A stretch of DNA of 32,020 nt, from positions 1 to 32,020 of the forward strand of contig JAJZJF010000013.1 in the NCBI GenBank assembly GCA_021810245.1, written 5' to 3'. A model generated the notes under the pieces. The model did no database searches. It saw only the letters and a list, made by a program, of their open reading frames with translations, and was not told the origin of the DNA. This document shows positions 1 to 13,011 of this stretch, one piece after another. Each line of letters starts with the position of its first letter. Position 1 is the stretch's first letter. The translations under genes and the position numbers were made by a program. The stretch comes from a bacterium. GTDB taxonomy: Bacteria; Elusimicrobiota; Elusimicrobia; UBA1565; UBA9628.

Positions 1-580
1 TTTTGAGGATCCGCGCCTTGGCGACCATTCTGGGATCGGCTGTATAGATTCCGCGGACATCGCTAAAAATCATGCATTGCCTAGCCTTGAGTTGTGAGGC
101 TAACATGATCGCCGTTAAATCCGAGCCTCCTCGTCCCAAACTGAGAATGTCTTTTTCCGCGTTTATGCCTTGAAATCCGGCGACCACGGTGATTTTCCCG
201 TTTTTGAGCTCTCTTAAAATCCGCCGCGGATTGAGTCTTGAGATATCGGCATTCCCGTAAAACCCCGAAGCCGCGATTCCAGCCTGAGCGGCGCTGAGAG
301 AAATAGCCCGGGCCCTCTGCTCAAGGCAAGACATCGCAAACAAAGACACGCCGACAATTTCTCCGGTCGTAATCAGCTGATCTTTTTCCCTGGGAGACGG
401 GTTTTTTGAGACGCGGGAAGAAAGAGTCAACAACTCATCGGTCATTTCCCCGGGGGCGGAGACAACGACTACGACCGCTTTTCCACGTTTTTTTTCGGCA
501 ATGGCCCGGGCCGCAGCGCGCTGAATTTTTTCCGGATCGGCGACGGAAGTGCCGCCAAATTTCATCACGGTGATGTTCAT
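1..580 (-). CDS. lysC: Aspartate kinase, N-terminal part (truncated by window edge)
   Basis: Reverse-strand reading from ATG at 580 gives MNITVMKFGGTSVADPEKI...VVVVVSAPGEMTDELL...LSLGRGGSDLTAIMLA; KFGGTSV motif is diagnostic. Open to position 1. Confidence 0.9.
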   Translation of the reverse strand, partial: MNITVMKFGGTSVADPEKIQRAAARAIAEKKRGKAVVVVVSAPGEMTDELLTLSSRVSKNPSPREKDQLITTGEIVGVSLFAMSCLEQRARAISLSAAQAGIAASGFYGNADISRLNPRRILRELKNGKITVVAGFQGINAEKDILSLGRGGSDLTAIMLASQLKARQCMIFSDVRGIYTADPRMVAKARILK

Positions 581-1212
581 GCCGCTAAAAGACCTTCTGT
601 TTTTCGGGCGAAAACCTCCGAAATCGCGCGGGCGCATTCTTTCACTGAAACCGATCTTTTCATCAAGGCTTCGAGATTTGAAATTGTTGCCGGTTCAAGT
701 TTGCAGGGATAAATGGCTGAAAAGGCCTTTAAATCGCAACTGACATTAATGGAAAACCCATGATAAGCGATTCCTTGCTTGACCGCGATGCCGATAGACG
801 CCACTTTTTTGTTTTGACACCAAACCCCGGTCAAACCTCGGATTGTCTCCGCCTTAAGACCGAAAGATTCGAGAGACTCAATGATCACGTCTTCCAAAAA
901 ACGCAAATAGTCCCGCACTTTAAAATTTCGCGTGGACAAGTTGATAATAGGATACCCCACCAATTGTCCAGGGCCATGATAGGTCCAGTCTCCACCGCGC
1001 TCGACTAAATAGGCTGGATGCGGAAGATTGGGCGGCTGCGTGGTTTTAGAAGAAATCCCGCACGTATAAACCGGAGGATGCTCTAAAAGGAGCAGTGTGT
1101 CCGAAATTAGGCCTTTTTTTCTTTGGGCTAGAAGCTCTCGCTGAAGGTCTAAAGCCTTTCCGTAATCCAAAAGTCCGAGAAAGCGGATATCAAGGGGAGA
1201 AAATGCATCCAC
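577..1212 (-). CDS. lipB: Octanoyl-[acyl carrier protein]:protein N-octanoyltransferase
   Basis: WTYHGPGQLVGYPIINL, KVASIGIAVKQGIAYHGFSINV and PC motif of the LipB family. ORF track starts at 1329, but the family N-terminus begins near GTG at 1212 (VDAFSPLDIRFLG), just after the upstream stop. Confidence 0.9.
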   Translation of the reverse strand: MDAFSPLDIRFLGLLDYGKALDLQRELLAQRKKGLISDTLLLLEHPPVYTCGISSKTTQPPNLPHPAYLVERGGDWTYHGPGQLVGYPIINLSTRNFKVRDYLRFLEDVIIESLESFGLKAETIRGLTGVWCQNKKVASIGIAVKQGIAYHGFSINVSCDLKAFSAIYPCKLEPATISNLEALMKRSVSVKECARAISEVFARKTEGLLAA

Positions 1213-1216
1213 CGAA

Positions 1217-2623
1217 TCAGGCGGTCTTGGCCAAAATGTGAATAGCTTCACCCAAGGCCGCTTCCGCCGCTTCTTGAAACGCCTCGGACAAGGTCGGGTG
1301 CGGATGAATAGTTCCCGCGACGTCTTCAATCGTCGCTCCCATCTTAATCGCTAGAGAAGCCTCGCCGATTAAGTCCGAGGCATGAGGGCCGACAAAACCC
1401 GCTCCTAAAATCCGGTGATCAGTTTTATCCGCGACCACCTTCACAAACCCCTCCGCTTGGCGAACCGCCTGCGCTCTTCCTGAAGCGGCAAAGGGAAATC
1501 TCCCAACCAAAATCGGGACGTTTTTAGACTTGAGCTCGGCTTCAGTCTCGCCGACATAAGATATTTCAGGATCGGTAAAAACGGCCCAGGGCACCGCGCC
1601 CCGAGACTCGGAAGAAAAGCCGCTGATATTTAAAGCCGCTAAAATCGCCTCGCGGGAAGCTTTATGCGCCAAATACGGAGCCCCGACAACATCCCCCGCC
1701 GCGTAAATATGGGGAACATTGGTTCTAAAACGCTCATCAACCCGAATATGGCCTTTCGCGTCGGTCTCAACCCCCAAGGTCTCAAGACCGAGATTTTTTG
1801 TCGTTGGAGCGCGCCCCACTGTCACTAGGACTTTCTCGGCTTCAATAGTCTTGACTCCTTGGGAAGTCTCGATCTCGATTTGGAGGGTTTCCCCTAAATC
1901 TTTATAAGATTTCGCCTTGGATTGAAGAAACATTTCGATCCCCAGCTTTTGAAGCTTGCGAGAAACTGGAGTCGTAAAATCGGGGTCAATGCCGGGCAAA
2001 ATCTGCGGCAGAAATTCAACCACTGTGACCTTCGTTCCCAGTTTCGCGAAAACAGTTCCGAGTTCAAGTCCAATAACGCCGGCTCCAATAACCAAAAGGT
2101 TTTTGGGCGCGACCGTCAAATCCAGAGCCTCTTTCGAGCTGATGATTTTATTTCCGTCAAAAGGAAAGTTCGGAAGAGAAATCGGGCGAGTGCCGGTCGT
2201 AATCAAGGCGTGCTCAAAATGAACTTCTTCTTCTCCGGAAGCGGTTTTAACCTTGGCCGAATGCTCTCCGGTAAAAACGGCTTCTCCGGTCATCAAGGTC
2301 GCGCCGCGGCCTTTCGTCAAGGACGCGACCCCGCGGTTGAGCCCCCCCACTAGTTGAGATTTCCAAGCCTGAACCTTTCCCCAATCAAGGGAAATATCTC
2401 CGGCATTGAGGCCGGCGGAGGCGGAATTTTTTGCTTCATAAAATTGGCTGGCGGAATAAATCAGGGCTTTTGAGGGGATGCAGCCGTAATTCAAGCACTC
2501 ACCGCCCAAATTTTTATCTTTGTCGACCAAAAGGACTTTTTTGCCTAATTGCCCTAATTTAATGGCCCCCACATAGCCGCCGGGGCCGGCGCCAACGACC
2601 AAGACTTCCGTTTCAATAGGCAT
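1217..2623 (-). CDS. lpdA: Dihydrolipoyl dehydrogenase (E3)
   Basis: GAGPGGYVGAIKLGQLGKKVLLVDKDKNLGGECLNYGCIPSKALI (FAD site and redox disulfide), C-terminal HPHPTLSEAF. SD AAGGGAG upstream of ATG. Confidence 0.95.
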   Translation of the reverse strand: MPIETEVLVVGAGPGGYVGAIKLGQLGKKVLLVDKDKNLGGECLNYGCIPSKALIYSASQFYEAKNSASAGLNAGDISLDWGKVQAWKSQLVGGLNRGVASLTKGRGATLMTGEAVFTGEHSAKVKTASGEEEVHFEHALITTGTRPISLPNFPFDGNKIISSKEALDLTVAPKNLLVIGAGVIGLELGTVFAKLGTKVTVVEFLPQILPGIDPDFTTPVSRKLQKLGIEMFLQSKAKSYKDLGETLQIEIETSQGVKTIEAEKVLVTVGRAPTTKNLGLETLGVETDAKGHIRVDERFRTNVPHIYAAGDVVGAPYLAHKASREAILAALNISGFSSESRGAVPWAVFTDPEISYVGETEAELKSKNVPILVGRFPFAASGRAQAVRQAEGFVKVVADKTDHRILGAGFVGPHASDLIGEASLAIKMGATIEDVAGTIHPHPTLSEAFQEAAEAALGEAIHILAKTA

Positions 2624-2635
2624 AGAAAATCTCCC

Positions 2636-3820
2636 TTAAATTAAGGTGCGCGGATTTTCCAGATGCTTAACAAACGTGTTCATAAACATCGCCGCTTGAG
2701 CGCCATCGGTAATCCGGTGATCGAAAGAAAGAATAAAATTAGCCATCTTTCTAATTTCGATCTTGCCCTCCCGAACCATGGGACGATCTTGAATCTTCAT
2801 AACTCCCAAAATCGCGACCTCCGGAAAATTAATGATCGGCGTCGCGAAAAGCCCGCCCAAGGGTCCGATATTGGTGATTGTAAAAGTGCCTCCCTGCATT
2901 TCGGAAAGCTCTAAACGATTGGCGCGCGCTTTCTCGGCCAAACGCTCGATTTCCGCCGCCAAACCCCAGACGTCCATATTCCCCGCGCCTTTAATGACCG
3001 GAACCACAAGACCCTGATCGGCGGAGACGGCAATACCGATATTATAGGAGCGTTTTTCAATGATAACGCTCTCTGCTTCATTTAATGTCGCGTTAAACAT
3101 CGGGAACTCCGGAAAGGTTTTCACTAGGGCTTTGATAATAAACGGAAGATAGGTTAGCTTAATCGTGCGCTGTTCCGCCTCTTTTTTCATGTCTTCCCGC
3201 AATTGGACCAGGGCGGTCAAGTCCGCCTCTTCCATATGGGCCACATGGGGGATTTTTTTCCAACTCTCGGACATTTTATCCGCGATTTTCCTGCGGATTC
3301 CGGTAAAAGGGATCTTAATGTCAGAAGAAGCGGATGGTGCCAAAGCGGATTTAGAAGCTCCGCCGGCAAAACCGCGAACATCCACCTCGGTGACGCGCCC
3401 CCCAGGGCCAGTTCCCTTAACCGCCGCGATATCCACGCCTAAATCTTTCGCCAATTTTCGGACCGCCGGCGTCGCGCTCACCATAGCTTCCGAGGGCTTA
3501 TCCGCCACCGCCACCGAGGTTTTGACTGCCGCAGACGCGGAGGTCGCGACAGAATGAGTTTGCACCCCTCCGGATACGTTTCCCTCCAATTCAAAAATCA
3601 CCAGAGGCGCATGGACCTGGACTTTTTCCCCGGGTTTAGCCATTAACTTCGCGATTTTACCGGTTTTGGGGCTGGGGATTTCGACTTCGGCTTTATCCGT
3701 CAAAACATTGCACAAAGGCTCATTTTCCTTGACCGATTGACCTTCCTGGACATGCCATTTAACGACTTCGCCCTCAGTTAAGCCTTCGCCGATATCCGGC
3801 AATTTAAACTCATAGTTCAT
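2636..3820 (-). CDS. 2-oxo acid dehydrogenase E2 component (dihydrolipoamide acyltransferase)
   Basis: N-terminal lipoyl domain (DKAEVEIPSPKTGKI), peripheral subunit-binding domain (ATPAVRKLAKDLGVDIAAVKGTGPGGRV), catalytic FDHRITDGAQAAMF. SD GGAGG upstream. Confidence 0.93.
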   Translation of the reverse strand: MNYEFKLPDIGEGLTEGEVVKWHVQEGQSVKENEPLCNVLTDKAEVEIPSPKTGKIAKLMAKPGEKVQVHAPLVIFELEGNVSGGVQTHSVATSASAAVKTSVAVADKPSEAMVSATPAVRKLAKDLGVDIAAVKGTGPGGRVTEVDVRGFAGGASKSALAPSASSDIKIPFTGIRRKIADKMSESWKKIPHVAHMEEADLTALVQLREDMKKEAEQRTIKLTYLPFIIKALVKTFPEFPMFNATLNEAESVIIEKRSYNIGIAVSADQGLVVPVIKGAGNMDVWGLAAEIERLAEKARANRLELSEMQGGTFTITNIGPLGGLFATPIINFPEVAILGVMKIQDRPMVREGKIEIRKMANFILSFDHRITDGAQAAMFMNTFVKHLENPRTLI

Positions 3821-3884
3821 GGTATTCCTCCGCTAGAAAAATCTCTCTCTTCATTCTATCAATTGTCGAAGCAAGAGTTCAAAA

Positions 3885-4871
3885 TCAGCGATTGACCGCC
3901 TGCATGGCTTGTTCCGCATAGCGCGGGCCGGCGGTCGAACCTTTGGGAATTAATTGATTGATTTCTTTAAGCTCTTGATCAGTCAAATGAATCTCAAGCG
4001 CCCCAATGTTTTCCTCCAAACGGGCGAGACTGCGAACTCCAAAAATAGGAACGATGTCTTTTCCTTGCGCCAAAACCCAGGCCAAGGCGATTTGAGCCGG
4101 ACTCGCCTTTTTCTTTTGGGCCAAGGCTTCGATATGCTTGACCAAATTTAGATTCTTATAAAAGTTCTCTCCTTGAAATCGCGGGTGCGCCCGGCGATAA
4201 TCGCCTTGCGGGAAATCCTCGGGAGATTTAAAGCGTCCGGTCAAAAAACCGCGCCCAAGCGGACTGTAAGCGACAAAACCAATTCCCAATTCTCGAACGG
4301 TTTCCAAAATTTCGCCCTCCGGGTCACGGGTCCACAGGGAATATTCGGATTGAAGAGCCGAAATGGGGTGAACGCGATGGGCTCGCCGAATGGTTTTGGC
4401 CGCGGCCTCGGACAAACCCAAATATCGGACCTTGCCAGCCTTGACGAGATCCGCCATCGCTCCGACGGTTTCTTCAATGGGGACATTGGAATCCACTCGG
4501 TGTTGATAGTAAAGATCAATGACGTCTACTCCAAGGCGCTTAAGGGAATTGTCGCAACACTGGCGAACGTATTCCGGGCGCCCGTTAATGCCTAAAAATT
4601 TTCCGTCCTCGCTCCTTTGATTCCCAAATTTGGTGGCCAAGACCACCCGATGGCGCCGATCCTTGATCGCCTTGCCGACTAAAATTTCATTTTTAAACGG
4701 CCCATACATATCGGCGGTGTCAAGAAAATTAACCCCCAGATCAATGGCTTTGTGAATCACTCGAATTGATTCCGCGTCATCAGCTGCGCCGTAAAAATCG
4801 GACATCCCCATGCATCCCAAACCCATTTCCGAAACTTGAAGCCCTTGTTTTCCTAAACTAACTTGTTTCAT
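3885..4871 (-). CDS. Aldo/keto reductase
   Basis: [64 protein letters not shown]. The start is probably ATG 4871 ([11 protein letters not shown]), preceded by AAGGAGGG; the ORF-track start at 4889 would put the SD inside the gene. Confidence 0.93.
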   Translation of the reverse strand: MKQVSLGKQGLQVSEMGLGCMGMSDFYGAADDAESIRVIHKAIDLGVNFLDTADMYGPFKNEILVGKAIKDRRHRVVLATKFGNQRSEDGKFLGINGRPEYVRQCCDNSLKRLGVDVIDLYYQHRVDSNVPIEETVGAMADLVKAGKVRYLGLSEAAAKTIRRAHRVHPISALQSEYSLWTRDPEGEILETVRELGIGFVAYSPLGRGFLTGRFKSPEDFPQGDYRRAHPRFQGENFYKNLNLVKHIEALAQKKKASPAQIALAWVLAQGKDIVPIFGVRSLARLEENIGALEIHLTDQELKEINQLIPKGSTAGPRYAEQAMQAVNR

Positions 4872-4909
4872 AAACCCTCCTTGATTCATTCTCTATGATA
4901 AAATAATTT

Positions 4910-5701
4910 ATGCCTACTCTCCCACACTATTCTTTTTCATGGAATTATTATATTTTCGCAAGCCTCATCGGCGCCGGCGTCGGCTTTTTATCCGGACTTT
5001 TCGGCAAGGGCGGAAGCGCGATCACGACTCCTCTTTTGCGCGTTCTTTTAAACACTCCGCGCTTTTTCGCCCTCGCTTCTCCACTTCCGGCGACTCTGCC
5101 CACCACACTCTCGGCTTCCTGGGCCTATCAAGGCAATGATCTTGTTGACTGGCATGCGGTAGCAGTGACCTGTTTATGGGGAATTCCGGCGACGACGATT
5201 GGATCACTGGCCAGCAGCTGGGTTGGCGGCCATTTCTTAATGATACTCACCGCGCTTTTCATCAGCTATCTTGGCATCATGCTGTTGTGGAAGGGAGAAC
5301 GCGAGAAAACAGAGGGCATCGCCCGCACGGAAAAGTCTCATCGCAAAAAACTCGCCGCCATCGCGATCGGCGTCGGTTTTCTATCGGGACTTCTAGCCAA
5401 CGCCGGAGGAGTTCTTTACGGACCGCTTTTTATCAGTTGGATTAATATGCCGACTAAAAAAGCCCTGGCGACGTCTTTAATCGTCTCCTGCTTTCTCGCG
5501 ATTCCCGGAACGCTGACTCACTGGTATCTCGGACATATTGATTGGGCCCTCGTTTTGGCTTTATCCATAGCGACAATCCCCATGTCTTATCTGGGGGCAA
5601 AAGCCGCTTTGAAAATGCGCGGCTCTTCTTTACTCAAGCTCTACGGAAGCGCCTTAACCCTTTTTGGCCTCTACGACTTGATTCATACCCTTCGTCATTA
5701 A
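4910..5701 (+). CDS. TauE/SafE family membrane permease (sulfite exporter-like)
   Basis: GAGVGFLSGLFGKGGSAITTPLL and second half GVGFLSGLLANAGGVLYGPL, the internal duplication typical of TauE/SafE; multiple hydrophobic segments. Confidence 0.88.
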   Translation: MPTLPHYSFSWNYYIFASLIGAGVGFLSGLFGKGGSAITTPLLRVLLNTPRFFALASPLPATLPTTLSASWAYQGNDLVDWHAVAVTCLWGIPATTIGSLASSWVGGHFLMILTALFISYLGIMLLWKGEREKTEGIARTEKSHRKKLAAIAIGVGFLSGLLANAGGVLYGPLFISWINMPTKKALATSLIVSCFLAIPGTLTHWYLGHIDWALVLALSIATIPMSYLGAKAALKMRGSSLLKLYGSALTLFGLYDLIHTLRH

Positions 5702-6997
5702 CCGCTCAAACCCCGCGTAAGGAACCAAGGCCTTAGGCAAAAGAACAGAACCGTCTTTTTGCTGGAAGTTTTCAAGAATGGCGGCAAAGAGCCTTCCGAT
5801 GGCGACGCCGCTGCCGTTAAGAGTATGGACCAATTCCGGCGGATTTTTGAGAGCGCGGCGAAAGCGCGCGTTCATCCGGCGGGCTTGAAAATCCCCGCAA
5901 TCGGAACAAGAAGAAATCTCGCGATACTTTTGCTCAAACGGCATCCAGACTTCCAAATCATATGTTTTGCGCGAGGCAAAGCCGAGATCTCCGGTGCAGA
6001 GTTCAATAATACGATAGGGAATTTCCAACGTCTGCAAAACTCTTTCCGCGTCTTGGGTCAAAGACTCTAAGGCCTCCAAAGAATCCTCGGGTTTGGTAAC
6101 CCAGACAAGCTCAACTTTGTCAAATTGATGATTGCGGATAAGCCCCCTAACGTCTTTTCCGTAAGAGCCCGCTTCCTGCCTAAAGCAAGGCGTATAGGCC
6201 GTCATTTTTATCGGCAAATTGTCTACGGACAAAATTTCATCGCGCACGAGATTGGTCAAAGGCACTTCGGCAGTCGGTATCAAATACATATCTGCGGCGG
6301 TTTGAGAGTTTTCTTTTCCAGGGGCTTCCAAATGATACAGATCTTCTTTAAATTTCGGGAGCTGCCCCGTTCCCTCCAAAATCTCGGGTTTGACTAAATA
6401 AGGCGGCCAGATTTCCTCATACCCCGCCTTGCGGTGCAAATCAAGGGTAAAACTGACCAAGGCCCCCATGAGCCTTGAACCCAAGCCGCGCCACAAGGCA
6501 AAACGCGATCCCGAGAGCTTGGCCGCCGCGGCAAAATCCAAAATTCCCAGATTTTCCCCAATCGTTTGATGGTCCAAGGGCTTAAAATCAAAGGGAACGG
6601 GCTTTTGGCTGAAACGAACGGGGCGATTGTCCTCTTCATTTTTCCCGCGAGGAACGCTTTCATGGGGCAAATTAGGAAGGCTCAACAGCGTTTCTTTAAG
6701 TGGAGAGATCAAAACCTCCAAGGACTTTTCTTTGTCCTCCATCGCCAATTTCAAACGCCCCACTTCCTCAAGCAATTTTTGCGCCTCCTCTTGCGCCCCG
6801 GAGGCTTTCGCTTTTCCGACTGATTGCGACAAAGCGTTTCGTTTCGCGCGCAAGGCTTCCACTTCCTGTAAAAGGGCCCTGTGATCCGAATCCATTTTGA
6901 TCGCCGCTTCCAAATTCGCTTTATAGCGTTCATTGCGCGAACAGAGAGAATCTAAAACTTTTTCGGGATTTTTTCTTAAAAGCGCGGGATCAATCAT
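5654..6997 (-). CDS. serS: Seryl-tRNA synthetase
   Basis: [18 protein letters not shown], coiled-coil N-terminus, class II motifs YLIPTAEVPLTNLV, TPCFRQEAGSYGKDVRGLIRNHQFDKVELV, LNGSGVAIGRLFAAILENFQ. Confidence 0.97.
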   Translation of the reverse strand: MIDPALLRKNPEKVLDSLCSRNERYKANLEAAIKMDSDHRALLQEVEALRAKRNALSQSVGKAKASGAQEEAQKLLEEVGRLKLAMEDKEKSLEVLISPLKETLLSLPNLPHESVPRGKNEEDNRPVRFSQKPVPFDFKPLDHQTIGENLGILDFAAAAKLSGSRFALWRGLGSRLMGALVSFTLDLHRKAGYEEIWPPYLVKPEILEGTGQLPKFKEDLYHLEAPGKENSQTAADMYLIPTAEVPLTNLVRDEILSVDNLPIKMTAYTPCFRQEAGSYGKDVRGLIRNHQFDKVELVWVTKPEDSLEALESLTQDAERVLQTLEIPYRIIELCTGDLGFASRKTYDLEVWMPFEQKYREISSCSDCGDFQARRMNARFRRALKNPPELVHTLNGSGVAIGRLFAAILENFQQKDGSVLLPKALVPYAGFERLMTKGMNQVVEAKKG

Positions 6998-7545
6998 CGT
7001 TTTTTCTCCAACAAGGAAGCATCTCCAGCGACATTTAAAACCGTTTGCGTCGTCTTAAGCGCCGAATTCTCCCCTTGTCTTGGTTCAATCATCACTTCTA
7101 TTTTAATTTTTGCGGGTTTCCAGCCTTCTAGGGCCAATCGCTTAAAATAATCTTTGACTGGATCGGTCACGTCAAAGACAACTGGAAGGGTTTGACCCGA
7201 CCTTAGGATCGGCACCCGTCTCTCATCCACCGCAAAGGGAATGGTCCAACCTTTATCCTTTTCAGGCTTTGTGATGGAGTAGACCTTGGCGGAAAGGGTA
7301 TAACGCAGGAGAATTCCTTCCCGGCTTGCGCCTTGATTATTGAGGTTTAGTACCGCTTTTAAGCGCCCTTTAAGATACCCATTGGGAGGCAAAAGGATCT
7401 CATCAATCGGAGCCGGTGCGCTATTTTCCTGCTTATTGAGTATCTGCCAAGACCAATCTCCAAAGGAGATTGTCGCGAAAGCCGGGCTTTCAAAGCCCGC
7501 AAAAATCGCGATTAAAATGGCGATTTTCCAGTAAAGGCTTTTCAT
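6994..7545 (-). CDS. Hypothetical secreted protein
   Basis: Signal-peptide-like N-terminus [24 protein letters not shown]; 4-nt ATGA overlaps with both gyrA and serS; no family recognised. Confidence 0.75.
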   Translation of the reverse strand: MKSLYWKIAILIAIFAGFESPAFATISFGDWSWQILNKQENSAPAPIDEILLPPNGYLKGRLKAVLNLNNQGASREGILLRYTLSAKVYSITKPEKDKGWTIPFAVDERRVPILRSGQTLPVVFDVTDPVKDYFKRLALEGWKPAKIKIEVMIEPRQGENSALKTTQTVLNVAGDASLLEKKR

Positions 7546-10037
7546 TCCGCCGACGCTTCGGAAACCCCTATCGGTTCCGCGGCGACCGGGGAAACGCGCG
7601 CGACCTTGTCTTCTTCATCCATACGGACAAGCCTGACTCCCTGCGTATTGCGGGAAATGACCTTGATATCCTTGCAGCGAAGACGAATCATCTTTCCCTT
7701 CTCGGTCATGACCATTAAGTCGTCCTCATCCGTGACCAATTTGACTCCGATAACCGTTCCGTTTCTCTCCGTGGCCTTGATCGTGATAATCCCCGATCCG
7801 CCGCGATGCTGTCCTCGGTATTCGGAGAGATCTGTTCGCTTTCCAAAGCCGTTCTCGCAAACGGTCAACAAGGTTTTCTTGCTATCGGACGGGAAAGCCT
7901 CCATGCCAATAACTTGATCGCCTTTATCAAGCCGAATTCCGCGCACGCCCATCGCGGTCCTTCCCATAGCGCGGACATCGGATTCCGAGAAACGAATGGC
8001 CATTCCCGCCTTGGTAGCGATCAAAAGCCCATCCGAACCGCTGGTATGTTGGACTTCAACCAAGACATCTCCCTCATCTAAGGACAAGGCGATGAGGCCG
8101 CTTCGGCGAATATGCTCGAATTCCGACAGCGGCGTTTTCTTGATCGTGCCATTTCGGGTGCACATGACCAGAAAACTTTCCTTGCCCTTTTTCTCTTCAA
8201 AAGAGCGAATCGCTATTGAGGATGTGATTTTTTCCTCTCCGGTCAAGGCCAACAAATTGACGACCGCCTTGCCGCGGGAAGCCCGTCCCGCCTCGGGAAC
8301 CTCAAAAGCCCTCAAGGCGAAAGCTCGGCCTCTGTTGGTGAAAAACAGAAGAGTGGCGTGAGTATCGGTGATAAAGAAATGTTCAATAAAGTCTTCTTCT
8401 TTGACATCCGCGCCGGTCACTCCCTTGCCGCCTCTTCCCTGGGCTTGATAAGTCGTAACGGGAATCCGTTTAATGTATCCGGAATTCGAAAGACTGATCA
8501 CAACATCTTCTTTCGCGATTAAGTCTTCTAAAGACATCTCGGCGGCTTCGCTGGTAATCTGAGTGCGGCGCTCTTGAGCGAAAGATTTTTTAACCTCTTC
8601 CAGCTCTTTGACCACGATGGCCATGATTTTTTGAACGTCCGCGAGAATTCCCTTAAGTTCCGCGATTCTCTTTTTCAACGCGTCGTATTCCGCTTCCAAA
8701 TCTCCAACGGAGAGTTTGGTCAGCTGAGACAAGCGCATATCCAAAATCGCTTGCGCCTGTATTTTGCTGAGTTCAAATTCCGCGATTAATTTCTGGCGAG
8801 CCTCTTCTGAATCCTTGGCTCCCCTGATGATTTTAATCACGCGATCTATATTTTTAACCGCGATTAAAAATCCTTCTAAAATATGGGCCCGGTCCAGCGC
8901 TTTTTTAAGCTGGAACTTGGTGCGCCGGGTCACCACCGTCTTTCGATGCTGAATAAAATGCCCAATAATCTCTCGAATCGGCAAAATTCTCGGACGCCCG
9001 TCCACCAAGGACAATAAAATGACGCCGAAAGAAGTCTCAAGAGCCGTGTGCTTAAAGAGCTGGTTTAAAACAACATTGGCGTTTCCGTCGCGCTTGACCT
9101 CAATGACGACCCGCATCCCACTTCGATCCGATTCATCTCGAATATCTGAAATATCCGGAATCTTTTTATCGCGAACAAGGCCCGCTATCGTCTCAAGCAA
9201 AGTCGCTTTGTTGACTTGATAAGGCAGTTCCGTCACGATAATGGCTTGGCGCCCGCCCTTAATATCCTCAATATCGGTCTTGGCTTGAATTCTGACCGAG
9301 CCGCGCCCGGTTTCAAAATAATCGCGAATTCCGGCCCTGCCGCGAATAATTCCGCCGGTCGGGAAATCGGGCCCTTTTAGAATTTTAAAAAGCTCCTTAG
9401 AATCAAGATTAGGGTCCTTAATTAAAGCGATGGCCGCGTCGCAAACCTCGGTTAAATTATGGGGCGGAATATTGGTCGCCATTCCCACCGCGATGCCGGA
9501 AGAGCCGTTGACGAGTAGATTGGGAGATTGGCTTGGCAACACCGTGGGCTCAACGGTATTTCCGTCGAAATTAGGAACAAAATCAACCGTTTCTTCTTCG
9601 ATATCGGCTAACAGATTCTCTCCGAATTTAGAGAGTCGGCACTCGGTATAACGATAGGCCGCCGCGGGATCGCCATCGACGGAACCGAAATTTCCCTGTC
9701 CATCGACCAAAGGATGGAGAAGCGAAAAGTCCTGCACCATGCGCACCAGGGCGTCGTAAACCGCCATGTCGCCGTGAGGATGGTATTTTTTCAAAACCTC
9801 ACCAACGACTCCGGCGCATTTAGAATATTTTTTGTTTGAGGCGAGCCCTTCCGAATGCATCGCGTATAAAATACGGCGATGAACGGGCTTGAGACCGTCT
9901 CTAACGTCCGGAAGAGCCCGGCCGACGATGACCGACATCGAATAATCGATATAAGACGCCTTCATCTCCGCGCCGATATCGCGCGGCAAAACATTGCCCG
10001 ATGGTTCTTGTGGTTTAGATTCTTCCGTTTTGCTCAT
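7542..10037 (-). CDS. gyrA: DNA gyrase subunit A
   Basis: [44 protein letters not shown] catalytic Tyr region, GyrA-box QGRGGKG, C-terminal beta-pinwheel repeats. SD GAGGAG upstream. Confidence 0.98.
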   Translation of the reverse strand: MSKTEESKPQEPSGNVLPRDIGAEMKASYIDYSMSVIVGRALPDVRDGLKPVHRRILYAMHSEGLASNKKYSKCAGVVGEVLKKYHPHGDMAVYDALVRMVQDFSLLHPLVDGQGNFGSVDGDPAAAYRYTECRLSKFGENLLADIEEETVDFVPNFDGNTVEPTVLPSQSPNLLVNGSSGIAVGMATNIPPHNLTEVCDAAIALIKDPNLDSKELFKILKGPDFPTGGIIRGRAGIRDYFETGRGSVRIQAKTDIEDIKGGRQAIIVTELPYQVNKATLLETIAGLVRDKKIPDISDIRDESDRSGMRVVIEVKRDGNANVVLNQLFKHTALETSFGVILLSLVDGRPRILPIREIIGHFIQHRKTVVTRRTKFQLKKALDRAHILEGFLIAVKNIDRVIKIIRGAKDSEEARQKLIAEFELSKIQAQAILDMRLSQLTKLSVGDLEAEYDALKKRIAELKGILADVQKIMAIVVKELEEVKKSFAQERRTQITSEAAEMSLEDLIAKEDVVISLSNSGYIKRIPVTTYQAQGRGGKGVTGADVKEEDFIEHFFITDTHATLLFFTNRGRAFALRAFEVPEAGRASRGKAVVNLLALTGEEKITSSIAIRSFEEKKGKESFLVMCTRNGTIKKTPLSEFEHIRRSGLIALSLDEGDVLVEVQHTSGSDGLLIATKAGMAIRFSESDVRAMGRTAMGVRGIRLDKGDQVIGMEAFPSDSKKTLLTVCENGFGKRTDLSEYRGQHRGGSGIITIKATERNGTVIGVKLVTDEDDLMVMTEKGKMIRLRCKDIKVISRNTQGVRLVRMDEEDKVARVSPVAAEPIGVSEASAE

Positions 10038-10126
10038 AAATTTCTCCTCAACTCGCTATAAAATTATTTTTATCCGGCACGCCATTCCCCTGATTAAAGG
10101 CTGAATTTTTCCGTGGTCATGTTCCC

Positions 10127-13007
<2,881 letters not shown>

Positions 13008-13011
<4 letters not shown>

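Noticed and set aside
549-2353. Several plus-strand ORFs (549-743, 760-1008, 1719-1907, 1922-2353, 1956-2222)
   Set aside because: They lie antisense to lipB and lpdA, whose protein motifs are unambiguous; no recognisable domains, low-complexity basic translations.
3165-3557. 130-aa plus-strand ORF
   Set aside because: Antisense to the E2 linker and catalytic region; no independent evidence.
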